Assembly: GCF_004011695.2 (NCBI RefSeq)
Contig: NC_082409.1
Location: 2,170,001 to 2,234,000 of the forward strand
Length of the DNA: 64,000 bases
Origin: Ascochyta rabiei
Taxonomy: Eukaryota > Ascomycota > Dothideomycetes > Pleosporales > Didymellaceae
Direction of reading: 5' to 3'
Shown: positions 30,956 to 44,321 of the stretch, one piece after another
Position numbering within the stretch: the stretch's first letter is position 1
How the letters are laid out: each line of letters opens with the position of its first letter
Made by a program: the position numbers and the translations under genes
Notes under the pieces: generated by a model
The model's input: the letters and a program-made list of their open reading frames with translations, nothing else
Database searches by the model: none
What the model was told of the DNA's origin: nothing

Positions 30956-32526
30956 CTAATTGTAGAAACCAAGTATCTTATTCGCCCTGTCCAGGATGAC
31001 CCTCTGTCCGGGAATCATGCCGGCAGCGTCGCTGTCCCACGCCTGAATGCCCATCGCCCTGCAGCCGTCTTCGCTAACCAGCTGCTGCAGGTCTTCAGCC
31101 TTGACACGCCCAGCGTGCTCGCTCTCGCCAATGCCTCCGCCAAAGTCCGGGCTGGGAGTCCCGTTTACAAAGTCCTCACGCTGGCGGGCCAGGTAGTTTG
31201 CGTTGTTTTCGGTCATTGGGCAGGCTGGGATGTACAGCACGCTCGAGTCTGACTTTCCCGCGTGTGTCTTGTCGACGGCATGGATGGTGTCGCAGTGCCA
31301 TGCGACGTAGTCACCAGGCTTGACGGGTGGTATGTGGATCATTGATTTCTGGAGCTCGAGGTGAGGGTGAAGGAGGTGCGACAGCTCCTGAGCGTGACCC
31401 GGAGTAGCGCCATGCACCCAAGGTGTGGGCTGAGCGTCCGACTGCCAGTTATCTGAGGCGAGGAAGTCGGTCGAATTGGTGACTGCTTCAGAAGCTGTCT
31501 GCGCACCTTGCTCGACCCCGCGCTTTGGCGAGAAGAACGGGCGAAGAAGGTAGTACGCTGTCGCCTTTGCCAAAAGCGGGTTGACGAGCAGAGTGCCCTC
31601 AAACGCACTGGTTGTGCTCAGCGATAACCAGCCTTGGAACATGCGGAATGCGCTGCAAGCTCCCACGCCCTGATGAAGATCAGACTTGACTGGCAGACGA
31701 CAGCTGATCTCCCAGGGGTCAAAGTCCTCCCACTCTCCTTTCCAGACCGAATCAAAGACTTTGCCCAGACCATAGCCCTTCTCGTCCCAACGCTCCACGC
31801 TGCCACCGTCCACGTGTGGTCCCAGGGCGAACTTGGCGTCGCCGGGCAGGCGCATTCGCAGACGGTCGGCGTAGCTTATGGGATGCTGCGTTGAGATGGG
31901 AATACGCGGGTTGGCGCTGTGCCAGTACGACATTAGGAAGCGCTGGGTCTTGAGCATGTTTGGGTGCCCACGTGCGAGGGCTTGTGTGCGCGACCAATAC
32001 AGCTCGAAGACCTGAGGGTTGTCGGCAGGAAACGCTGCGACGTCATTAGCGCTGCTACTTGGACACGATGATAAACGTCGTTACCCTTGGTCTGAGGATT
32101 CTGGCGGATGTACTCGCGCAAATCTTCCTTCCATCGCAGCGCCTCTTCTTCAGACACGACGTCCCGTACCACAGCCACGCCTCTCTTCCTCAGCTCGCTG
32201 TTGAAGGTCTCCGGCGCGTTGTCGATGTCCTTGAAGTCGATCTCAGGAATGACCTTCGAACCCAGCTTGGCAATGAGCGGGATTTCCTCCCGCAGTTCCC
32301 GAAGTAAGCGCTCCCAAGACTCTCGTACTTTGTTTTCGCGGCCCTCGATCAGACGACCTTTGAGGTCTGCATATTCGGGCGTCAATGGCTTGAACTCCTG
32401 CCCGGAAAGAGATACAAAGGCATCAGATATGTCTCCAGCGCGCTTTTGCGGCTGTGTTGCCGCGGTGCGCAGCTGTGTCGCAATTCGTCTGGTCGGAGTT
32501 CGGACGGTTCGAAGTGCAGAAAGCAT
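30956..32526 (-). CDS. DUF1479 protein (2OG-oxygenase-like), mitochondrial presequence
   Basis: Two minus-strand exons (32526-32085 and 32034-30956) encode 506 residues. The N-terminus (MLSALRTVRTPTRRIATQLR) is a good mitochondrial presequence. DUF1479 blocks follow: RKRGVAVVRDVVSEEEALRWK, NPQVFELYWSRTQALARGHPN, ALGPHVDGGSVERW, FRMFQGWLSLST, then KPGDYVAWHCDTIHAVDKTHAG and SSVLYIPACPMTENNANYL. The His-x-Asp in GPHVDGG and the distal His in CDTIHAVD match an Fe(II)/2-oxoglutarate jelly-roll. Homologues include bacterial YbiU; substrates are not known. The 50-base intron is regular. Confidence 0.87.
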
Positions 32527-32599
32527 GGCGGAGGCGATTCGATGGTCGTTCTCGGTGCGAGTGGATGCTTCAGGATGGCCGTCTCTCTTCCAACACCTC

Positions 32600-32614
32600 G
32601 CCCATTATATATCC
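32600..32614 (-). promoter_or_regulatory. TATA-like element for the DUF1479 gene
   Basis: The sequence ATTATATATCCC lies about 80 bases upstream of the DUF1479 start on the minus strand. It is the only strong TATA match in the interval. Confidence 0.4.
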
Positions 32615-33392
32615 CCTGCTGCGTCGCTACTGCGTAAGGCAAGATATGGTTCCGACAGAAAGTCGAGCTCTGATGATGAAGGCAAGAGCTGAGCTTCCGG
32701 ATGCCATTCTCAACAGGGCAAAGCGCTTGTTTCGGCTAATCCTCGCTCGACTGCCACTTCACCCAGAGTGATGGTCCCGCCAGGCTTGGACATGCGTCGT
32801 CATCCCGTTCCGACACTCACGAATGAGAGGAAGTGGAACACAGCCCTGCAACTTCACAACTGAGCTCGAGGTGTCGGAAAGGGAGAATCCCACATTGTGT
32901 TGCCCCATACCCCGCCACCCCACTCCAGTGAGCACCGCCAGACCCAGCTCGGCACGCATCTTGTGCTGGATAAATGGCAGGCTGATAGGACGGGCCGCGG
33001 CTCCACTGACCGCCTTGAGCATCGAGAGCCCCATGGCAGTAACGGAAGAACAGCTTCGTGTACGTCGCAGACGTCACCTCTTGTAACTGTGATTGAGAGC
33101 GGGGCCGTGGTCTGACCCGCCACTGAGGAGGCATGGAAGTGATGCTCCGCCTACCAGGATGCAGTTGATGGATGCCATGGAGCCTTCAGGATCGGCTTAC
33201 ATGTGCTACTTGCGTCTGCAAAGGTCACGTCGCTGCATGGAGACGGTTACGGCGGGACGCGCTCCGTGGCCCAACGAGGTAGTTCCAAGAACACGTCTTG
33301 GTATATGAAGTGTGGGTGCCCACTTCTGAGTCTCGTACGTCTGCAATCGTGAGCTTTGAACAGTGCACGAACAATTGCACCCGAGTTTCAAC
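32615..33392. other. Divergent intergenic region
   Basis: This interval holds the upstream parts of the DUF1479 and GH1 promoters. No repeat or gene is visible; all open frames are short and overlapping. Confidence 0.5.
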
Positions 33393-35243
<1,851 letters not shown>

Positions 35244-38200
35244 ACCCATCTCGGCCAGCTGAGCCGCGCCACGGGTGTGGCGTTGGGGAGAGAAGATTGC
35301 GCTGCAGAGAATGGCTGGAGGGCGGGCTTCTAGCACGCTTCTAGCGCTCCTGCAATGGAACATGGGCGGTCATGGTTCTCTTCCTCGATCGAAACTCCGG
35401 GGGTGTGTCCCTCTTGGGTAAGAAGCGTTGCGTGATACTCATCTCTCCACATGTGTTGAGGGGCAACGCGCGCCTGGCTGTGGTAGCGCGCGCGCGCATA
35501 CGACATTGACGCCCAAGGGTGCCATTTCTCTCGGCCTTTCGGTGTTGTTTACAAAATGCATTCGCGGCAGTTTCAATAATACTGATCAGCCACTCGCTTG
35601 TTGCAGACTTTTCCCCTTGCTATTTCTGTCGGACTAACGAGGTGCTGCGCCGGGTAGGCTACACGAATCGGCGAGGTCGGCCAGAGGGCTCGCGATCATG
35701 TCTCCGGGCAGCAACCAAACTCTAAATACTCTCTGGCGCCCGCCTTGTAAATCTGATCTCCCTTCTAGTCCCCAAGCTAGAAGCGCACTCGAATACTCAT
35801 GATGCGCAGATGCCGCATGCCGTTCGTGGTGCACGACTCGATGTAGGCCATCCGGGCCCCGGGCTTCCCGCAAACTCTAATCACCGCGAGCAGGTTTCGG
35901 ATTCTGTCCTCGTGGCTGTCGTGTCTGGCGCTGGATGCCCACTAGCGAACTGCTCTAGAAACCAAGTAGCGTGCGGCGTGCACTTCTATGTTTGTGCAAG
36001 ATCCCGCGTCGCGCGAGACGCCTTGTTCCACGGTTCCTCGACGTGTTAGTCGACCGCTGTGACCGAGTTTCCAGGCACCAGGAGGGTTCCAACGCTGAAA
36101 AGCAAGTGTCCCACGTCTCATACACACGTCACAAGTGCAAGCGATCCGTACTTGGTGTTGTCTCCAGCATTGCGCAATCATCGTGCGAACGGCTGTTGGA
36201 GCATGGACGTTCACCCAAACATCTGATGGCGGCTCAGGTAATCTACCTAGCTGCGTTCCGCGAGATTCCAGAGGCTTAGCCTCGTACGTGCAGCCGACCG
36301 GTGGCGAGTGAGGTGAAGCGAGGGTGCAGGCCCCGGCAATTGAGGTTTCCCGAAGACCATCTTCCCGTCTCTGGATAGTGTCTCTGCCGTGGCCAGCATT
36401 GCGATCTGCCGCTACCTTGACGACGCACACCACACTCGCAGCTTTTGGGCTGCAAGCCATCATTGCCGTGAGATGTGTGATTCGGTCGCAAGCAGGTTGC
36501 ACCGAAGCTATCGCCATCGCCCCCTCACGGGGAAGCGAGGAGTTTATTTTCACCGTTCAGACGTGCAGGCTCAACTCTGGATGCGTATGGTTTTAGGGGT
36601 CCAAGGTTCGCCGCCCAGAGGCAGTGCCTCTGCCTTGGCTGGCGCCCATCCCAAGACCACGTCGTGGGTGTTGCATCCCAAACTAGCAGGAAGAGGGGGG
36701 TTTGTGTACAGGATGCCGACGACTCGTCGCTACCCATTCTACGCTAAAGGGATCGCGAGTTCTGGTATGCTGGTCGGCGTCTGAAGTGAGGGCGAAATCG
36801 GTCGGTGCCCATTTCAACGACGTACCTACAGCGGTCGCGGTCTCAGATAGATCGACATGTCTGCTCCGGTCTGGTCTGTTTGCGCAGACGCTGCTAGACT
36901 AGAAGTGGCCTTCATTTGCGCAGAAGGTGCCGCGAGGTGGATGACTGATGTTGAAAATCCCTGACCGGCGGTGAACGTGCAGCGCGACGAACATGATTTT
37001 CTCGCAGTCTCCGTCCACTACCGCTCCGGTCCTTTGTCTTGTCGCGGCTCGCGGTCGTTTCACGGCGAATTCGCCTAGCGCTTCCGACGTGCGTCTTTGG
37101 CTCGTGTTACCATGGTCTTGCCATGACATGCAATGTACATGCAATGTACATGCATAGTACATTTGGTTGCCGGCGAAGAACCTTGTCCACCATCGCCGCC
37201 AAGCCATGTCCCGTCACGGGAGGGCCTTGTGGACAGTACCATGTACGTGTTTGGAGCCAGCGGAATGTTCCCTGATGCAGACGTGGTAGAAACGAGGCGA
37301 GCAGGAGGCTACTGAGCTCGGCTCCGTCGTATACTAGGTAGTCTGGCATAGCCTCGTTGCTCACATCAACATGATCGGCCCACGGCCCATGGCGTGCAGG
37401 CGACCAGCGGTGAACGTTGGCCGTCTCGGGCGAATGCTATAGGCTGGCATGCGTTCCCTTGCGGCGTCAGAAAGGGCCGTCCTGCGCATGGTCGCTTGCT
37501 GGGGGTGGGGAATCGGCAAGAGCAGTGCTCGACCACGAACTGGGCGTGCAGATGCTACCACTGGCACCAAGCGGTGCCGCAGTTCAACACGAGTGCTGGC
37601 CCGTGCATCATCTCATTTTGCGCGCGCCCAACTGCAGGATGGGAAGACGCGTGCATGCGTATAGCGGAGGGGTCTTACCACAAACGTATCCTCCTCCACG
37701 TGCTGCCCATGTCCGTTGGAGTGTGTAGGATGCAGGTGCAGCGAGGCTCGAGGGTGCATGCTGAGCACGTACCGCAAAGGAAGTGGTAACGTTGGTAACT
37801 TGGTACCAGATAGCAGACCGGCCGTGGTGCACCACCATGTGTTGCCGTTTGGCAGCTGGGCAGCTGGGCAGCTGGGCGGTTGAGCAGCGTTCGCCGACAA
37901 CACGGGCTCCCGTCACGGGACGAGGGAAGCTTTTGCTGGATCAGTGCCGTGAGTCGGCCGCAGGACCTGTTCTCGCTCATCTCATGGGCGGACGACACTG
38001 ATCGACCGCCGTCGTCCGGTGCGCTGAAGACGGCCCAGCTAGGCCCCCAACGTGCCAGCAGGATGGCGCCGTGCGTTTGCAGATGGGGTCCATGCCATGC
38101 GAATTTCGCATTGCGCATGGCTCACGGCTCACGGCTCACGGCTCACTGCGAGAGGAAGCTCTAGCTCCAGCGCCGAGCAGAGTGAACGGCGGCGGCGAGG

Positions 38201-38490
38201 CCAGAGGACGGTTATCCATTGTTTGCGACTGCACGAGCCAGGGCCACCGGACAGGGCCACCACGTGCGGCGGGCTTGGCGCGGCTAGTCTGTTTCCAAAG
38301 TATTTGTCCGGCGCCTGCTGAAATTGAAGTTTGAACAACGGAAGAAGGAGACCACGCAAGGCGCCATGGCATCATGGCACGCCGCGAGACGTCACAGAAC
38401 GGTCCACTTGTGCTCCATCATGTGCAGTGGTGCACTGTGCATTCTCCGCGTTGCCGCAGCAGTAGGTGTGTTGCGGGTGCGGCGAACCAG

Positions 38491-38725
38491 ACTGGCTACT
38501 TACTGACTGACTACTGACGGCTACTTACTGACTGGCTACTGACGGCTACTTATTGACTGACTACTGACTGGACTGGCTACTGACTCTACTGACTGACTGA
38601 GTACTGACTGGACTGGCTACTGAGTTTACTGACTGAGTACTAACTGGCTACTGACTGACGACTGACTGGCTACTTACTGACTACTGACTACTGACTACTG
38701 ACTACCGACTACCGACTACTAACTA
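38491..38725. repeat. Irregular CTGACTGA/GGCTACT repeat block
   Basis: About 235 bases consist of shuffled TACTGACTGACT and GGCTACTGAC elements with no fixed period, ending in CTACCGACTACCGACTACT. Confidence 0.9.
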
Positions 38726-39099
38726 AACCACGGACTACCAGTGTTCGTGACGGGTGGGATGCTACCTGGCGGATGCCACCTGGCGGATGCCTTTTCCTTG
38801 ACCCTCGTGCTCTGACGCTGTCGTCGCAAGCCTTCTTAGTGGAGACGGCCGTCTTCCACGGTTCCGCGCACCCAGGTAAAGTCGCCCGAGAGACTAGTGT
38901 CACGCAGGAGCATCGGCCACGGCCACGGCCACGGCCACGGCCACTTTTAGCACCGTACCGTGTAGTGGGCTGAATGGGTGGAGCTAGAGGGCTCTGGTGT
39001 CTTTCCAGAACAGTGATTGCCTGCTGTCGTCGACTCGTCGGACGCAGGGTGAAGGTCGGTCCCCAGGCGTCTGCCACCCACCGCACTGCCACCTAGCCT

Positions 39100-39175
39100 G
39101 CATCGTGCATCGTGCATCGTGCATCCTGCATCGTGCATCGTGCGTCCTGCATCGTGCGTCCTGCATCCTGCATCA
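39100..39175. repeat. 7-bp GCATCGT tandem repeat
   Basis: About ten copies of GCATCGT and its GCATCCT/GCGTCCT variants lie head to tail. Confidence 0.92.
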
Positions 39176-39851
39176 GGATCATGATGCATCGAGTCGCGCA
39201 AAAGGCCTTGAGCGCAGACGCATCCAGCTTGCGTGATCAGCGCTTGTCAGGCACCAAAGTTCACCGTGTCCCCCCTAGTGGCCCAGGTGAAACGATTCCC
39301 CAGAAACCCACGTGTGCGTGTGGCCACAGCAGAGTGCCGGGATGCAGCGCAAGCACTAGCGGAGCACCAGGATAGAGCACCAGGATGCCGCTTCAGCATC
39401 GCTCCAGCATGGCACCAAGGGTAGCGCCAGGGTAGGAGACGCGAGCAGACGCTATTCACCAGCTCTGATAGCACCCAGCGGGTTATAGGCTCCTGCCAGC
39501 CATGTCCTCGCTCCTTTCTGACACTTCATTTCATCCTTCTAGCTTTCCCGTCCCAACTTGTAATCTCCGCTGTCCTTGACGTACTGGACTGGTCGCATTC
39601 GCATCACGACGCTCCACCCACCGCCCACGCCCGTGGATCACCTGTGCGCCCTGCCGCACACTTACATTAACCCTCGCCAATACCCTGATCTTGGGGATTC
39701 CAGGAACGGCCGTCATCACTTCACCCCCAACCACCGACCACCGATAACCTGACCGTGTCGCGCTTGGACCGCCTCTGCTTCTGCTTTGGGCCACGCTGAC
39801 ACAGCAACGTTGACTCTGTCCAATACACTCACCGCCCCTCGCGGATCCTCG

Positions 39852-41330
39852 ATGACTTCAGTACTCCATTACCGTGATCCCATCGCCTACCGGAGCGACT
39901 TCATGAGTACCTCCAACTACACCCCTCCCCACATCATGGACAGCCTCAAGAAAGTGCCCTCGTACGATGGCCACTCGTCCGAGTCCGAGTCGAGGAAGAA
40001 CATGTCCGGCGGCAAGAAGCGCCCCTCAAGAGCAGGAACCCGCAGCGTCACCACCCTCACCGCCGCCCAGCTGGAACGGAAGCGAGCCAACGACCGCGAA
40101 GCACAGCGAGCCATTCGCCAGAGGACCAAGGACCACATCGACACCCTCGAACGCCAGGTTCGCGACCTCACTTCCCAGCTCGAGAGCAGCTCCTCGTCCA
40201 AGATGATTGATCTCATGCGCCGCAACGAGGAGCTGGAGCAAGAAAACGCCATGCTCCGTGCACGCATGGGACATGCCCCTTCCACACTCGGCGTGCCAGA
40301 ACACAACACAGGTACGTGATGGATTTCTTTTTGTTTCCAGAGCACAGATCAAATGTTCCCTGTTGAGTCAGGCGCCTTCACTTGCTTGCTTTTGGCTCCC
40401 TCGGGCCGCGCCCGTTGGGTGCTGCATCCACCCCTTGCACCTGTCGTCGACGTCGCTTGCCCTGACCTGGTTTCCCCTTGGAGCGCTGTGCAGTGTGTGC
40501 AGTGTGTGCAGTATGTGCAACATCTGCCGCTTTCCCTTTTTCCACCTGCCCACACAACACCGCTCTACCGTTCTCGTGAGACACGTGTGATGAGAGGTGC
40601 ATCAAGGCTGACTAGACGGATAGCAGGCGCTCCCTCGCCCAGTGATCGCATTCAGATGCTCAGCCAGCCGCGCAGGTCCTCCACAGGGACGGCAAGGAGC
40701 AGCCACTCCGTGCCCGAGATGGCGACATCTGCCTCGCAAGCTGGACACTGGCAGACACAACATTCGTACGCTCATCACGTTTCTTCACCGCACGTTGAGG
40801 CGCCGCCACCAATGGAGGTGTCCACGCCACACCACGACTCAGTGCGCTGGAGCCCTCACCCGTCCTCGCATCCGCAGCACCACGCCGTGTCCATGGCAGA
40901 CCACCCTTCGGTTCACGCTGTCGAGCCCTACCCTAGCCCCTACGTCATGGAGAGCAACGCGCGAGCCATGTCTTACCCGTTGGAGAATGCATCGCTGGTC
41001 TCTTCTCAGCCCATGCAGATGACCGGCTACGGCACACCGACCTCCCACCCTTCGCCGCACCCTTCGGAGTACCAGCGACACATGAGTGTTCCCATGAACC
41101 ACCAAGCACCACCGCAACCTCAACATCCTCACCCGCACGCGCAACAACAGACTTCGGCACCGTACCCCTCGTACGCCCACCAGGGTTACGTGCCGCAAGT
41201 CAGCCATCCTGGCGACATGTCCATGATGGCTCATGCTCCTCACTCACACCCTCAGTCACAGTCACAGATGATGGGCGAGCATGGCCAACACATGATGTAC
41301 ATGCAGCCTAACATGAAAGTCGAGCACTGA
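39852..41330 (+). CDS. Fungal bZIP transcription factor
   Basis: Two exons (39852-40311 and 40627-41330) encode 387 residues. The basic region and zipper span about residues 74-136: QLERKRANDREAQRAIRQRTK followed by DTLERQVRDLTSQL and an acidic-leucine stretch (MIDLMRRNEELEQENAML). Aligned on the AQRA-x-R core, the usual invariant Asn falls on Asp 81, with Asn 80 just before it, a pattern I have seen in one fungal bZIP clade. The C-terminal half is His/Pro/Gln/Ser-rich, as in activation domains, and ends NMKVEH. The 315-base intron has a GTACGT donor and a TAGCAG acceptor that fits the phase. No target genes can be inferred. Confidence 0.85.
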
Positions 41331-42561
41331 GCAAGCGTGGAAGCAAAACGTGGGTCTCCGCGGCCAGATCCTGGTAGCAGGGATGCCGAAGCTGGACGCA
41401 TGCACGGTCTCGACCCCCACCCTCGCGTAGACCAGGGTCTTGAATCGACTAGGAGCATGTCGGACACTTCCATCACGGCGTCGGCACGCGCATAACGAGC
41501 CCGGTCAGCGATAATGAACGGGTCGATCGCAAAGGTGTCGCCGAGGACTCTGGTCTCCACGGTTGGACAAGCCGGTCAAGGCAACCTTGTCAAGACTCTT
41601 GGTGACGACGAATTGTATCAGCTCTGTTGGCGTGTCCAATCGGATGGAGGTGGCATGTCTAGAAACGTTTGAGCAAATCTTCGGGATCGTCCCCGCACGG
41701 CATTGATCCAAGTGAAACGCGGCGCACGGAAAACATTCGAGGAAGGATCGCAACAAGCAGCGCAGGAAGCAGGAAGCAGGAAGCAGGAAGCAGGAAGCAG
41801 GTAGCAGGAAGCGGGAAGCAGGACGCGGAAGGGGGATTCGCCTGCGGTGCCTAGGATACAGGTGGCAGAATTAGGGCCTATCAGCCCTTGCAACATGATG
41901 CTCCAGAGGTGGACTGTCATGCTTTGTCATCTGAGAATGGAGCCTTGCGTGGAGACATGGTTACAGACGTTGTCCACCTCCATTTACTCCGAGATCGACT
42001 CCCAAAACGGATACAAAGCCGAGATGCTCGACACCGGCACCACGAGCCAAGTGGAACGCGCTACAGTTGTGCAGTTGTAAGGCACGCTGCTCTACTACGG
42101 TTACAGTAGTCGATAGGGGTCATGAAACAACGTCAATATCAAATACGTCTTCCCGCGCCCTAGCCATGGTGCTTCTCGGCCGACGGTGCTCGGCTGCCAT
42201 CGACCATCGCAAGGTTCAGAAGTCTCGGTCGCCGACAGCGCCGGGGCCAGCAGAAAAATGGCTGCGCCAAGCGAGTGACGCCATCCCAGAGCGGCACTAG
42301 CGTTCTTCAGGCGGGCAGCCTGCAGAGCCGACGACCTGGACCCGGCACCCGCTGCAGCCAATCGCGCATGGGAAACCACAGCGGTCCGACCTCGTCGTAC
42401 TCTGCAACCTGCAGGTCTACCTCAGCTCACCGCATCGTGCGCGCGATGATGCACATGCACGCGCGTAGATTCGATAGTCTCTCGTTTGAGGATTTGAAAA
42501 GCGGGGGAGAAAGTGCGATCGAATTTCTTCCTTCTTGCTGGATGCCCTTCGGCAGTTGCAT
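41331..42561. other. Convergent intergenic with GGAAGCA repeat
   Basis: A 7-base GGAAGCA/AGGAAGC tandem repeat spans 41763-41823. The remaining 1.1 kb between two convergent genes has only short, unconvincing frames on both strands. Confidence 0.6.
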
Positions 42562-44321
42562 CTACGCTGCCGCCGCCGCCGCCGCCGCCTCTGCTGCTGC
42601 TGCAGCTTGTCGTGTGCGGATCTGCTGCAGCAACTCTGGATACCACCGCTCGCCCACATCCGGATGGCTCTTCACCCTGTTCATGAGCGTGGCCTCTCCT
42701 AGATGCGCCCATTGTCCTTTGACAAAGGTGAACTCGACATCGTCCTTTCTGGCCTTGCGTGCCTCGTCGCGCAACCTCAACACAGACGCAGGGACATCCA
42801 TGGCTTCAAACTCTGCGTCGTAGCTTACCCCCTGGAAGAACGGGACGGAGTATCGCGCGCCCTCACCCTTCCGCGGACTGAGCACGCGATGCGTCGTCGA
42901 CGCGCAGACACCGTTTGTAAGAGCCTCCATGCCCTGGCCAATCGCAACGACAAGCGTGCCGTCCATGGGCTTGCAGTCAATCCACTGTCCTTTGGCGTTC
43001 TGCGCCTGCAGACCTGGCTGGTTGCTTGCTTGGAGCAAGTAGCTGGTGAGCATGCTGTCCTTGTGTGGGCCGACACCCTGTCGCTTGATCTCCCACTTCT
43101 TCTTGTCCATTTCGCTCGCACCCGCTGCCAGATCCGGCACGTCGACTTCAGGGTACTTGACAATCTTCAGCTTGTGCTGCTGCTGCTCGTCGAAGAACCG
43201 AGTGAACGCATCGGCGGGCAGGCCAATCGCTTCGGCGATCAACGAGGTGAAGAGAGTCGAGATGCCAGCCATGCGTTGCATGTACTCTTCGAACGCTGGA
43301 CGAAACCCAGGTAGATACTCTGGCGACGGCCATTGGTTCGGTGCGAGAAGGTTGTGGTACAGGGGCGCCTCAGGCCCTGGGACCGCATGTGGTGTCGAGA
43401 GATCCAGCTGCTCGCGGTGATCCGTGTTGAATGCCGTGGTTTCGTTGTCGAGCTTCACGTACCGTCAGCAACCGTCTGATGATTGTTCCGAGCAAAAGAA
43501 AAGGAAGACGTCATGGCGATCCTACACGACTTTCTGTTTGGCAGATGCACGTTGGAAGATGCTCGGTTATTGTTCACTGGCGTTTAGCACAAAACGGCTG
43601 TATTCGCTTCTTTTGCATCGTTTCTTTCTTTTGGTCTGTAGCTTTGTCCCTGCCAGCGTCTCCCTTCTGGCGCTTTTTTTTTTCCCCTCCTTCTCTTTTC
43701 GTCGCTGCCTATACACGGCACAGCATAGCATAGCACATAGCACGCGACTGAACGAGTACCGATAGATCATAGACGGTTCGTCCCAGATGACAATACATCA
43801 CATCACACCACCCTATCCCGCCCTCTCACGTCCTCTTTGTGCCCGCTCTCAAGACGCCAAAGCCAACCACACGGCAAGCGAAAGCGAAAGCGCAAGGGGA
43901 AAGAAGAACAAGAAAAAGAAAGAAAAAAGAAGAGAAAAAGAAAGAAAAAAGAAGAGAAAAAAAAAAAAAAAAGAAATGCAAAACTCACACGACTCCAACC
44001 GAGAAAACTCTTCTCGTTCTTCATCTCAATCGCTTCCTTCTCCCGCCTCGGCAGCTCCTCAAAGAAGCCTCGACACTCGGCCACGACATCCCGCACCAGC
44101 GCCTCCGGCAGCCCTGTCTCGCAGAGGTACAGAAACCCGACGTTGAGCAGGGCGGCGCGCAGGTCGGCTAAGAACTGCGGCTTTGTGGCTGGGTGCAGCG
44201 CGCGCGAGAGGGGGAGGATGGGGAGCGTGAGGAATGGGTCTGTGGCTGGGTCTGTGGCTGTGGCTGTGGCTGGTGCTGTGGCTGTGGCTGGGGCTGGGGC
44301 TGGGGCTGTGGTGTTGGGCAT
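42562..44321 (-). CDS. 2-oxoglutarate-Fe(II) oxygenase, isopenicillin-N-synthase-like
   Basis: Two minus-strand exons (44321-43989 and 43452-42562) encode 407 residues. The start MPNTT is followed by Ala/Pro/Thr repeats from a GGCTGT-type microsatellite, then the DIOX_N domain (FLADLRAALLNVGFLYLCE, FFEELPRREKEAIEMKN). The junction reads GWSR/LDNETTAF, as in the family. The catalytic jelly-roll has His 241 and Asp 243 in GVGPHKDSM, distal His 299 in STTHRVLSP and the 2OG-binding Arg-Tyr-Ser at 311-313. The C-terminus is a poly-Ala run encoded by GCC repeats. Earlier in-frame ATGs exist but their extension is not conserved-looking. The 536-base intron is far longer than others here. Substrate unknown. 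Confidence 0.87.
43895..43978. repeat. Polypurine tract inside the oxygenase intron
   Basis: About 80 bases of A/G on the plus strand give a pyrimidine tract in the transcript, starting ten bases after the GTGAGT donor. Confidence 0.93.

Larger units (their letters stand above)
35244..39851. other. 4.6-kb gene desert rich in short tandem repeats
   Basis: No frame here shows a domain, splice structure or similarity that I recognise, on either strand. Base composition is ordinary, so it is not RIP-degraded DNA. It contains at least six unrelated tandem repeats: an ACATGCAATGT type at 37126-37161, GCAGCTGG at 37851-37879, GGCTCAC at 38119-38146, an ACTGACT/GGCTACT family at 38491-38725, CGGCCA at 38914-38943 and GCATCGT/GCATCCT at 39100-39175. 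It is the upstream region of the bZIP gene and may hold an extended promoter, a long untranslated leader or non-coding RNA. Confidence 0.6.
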
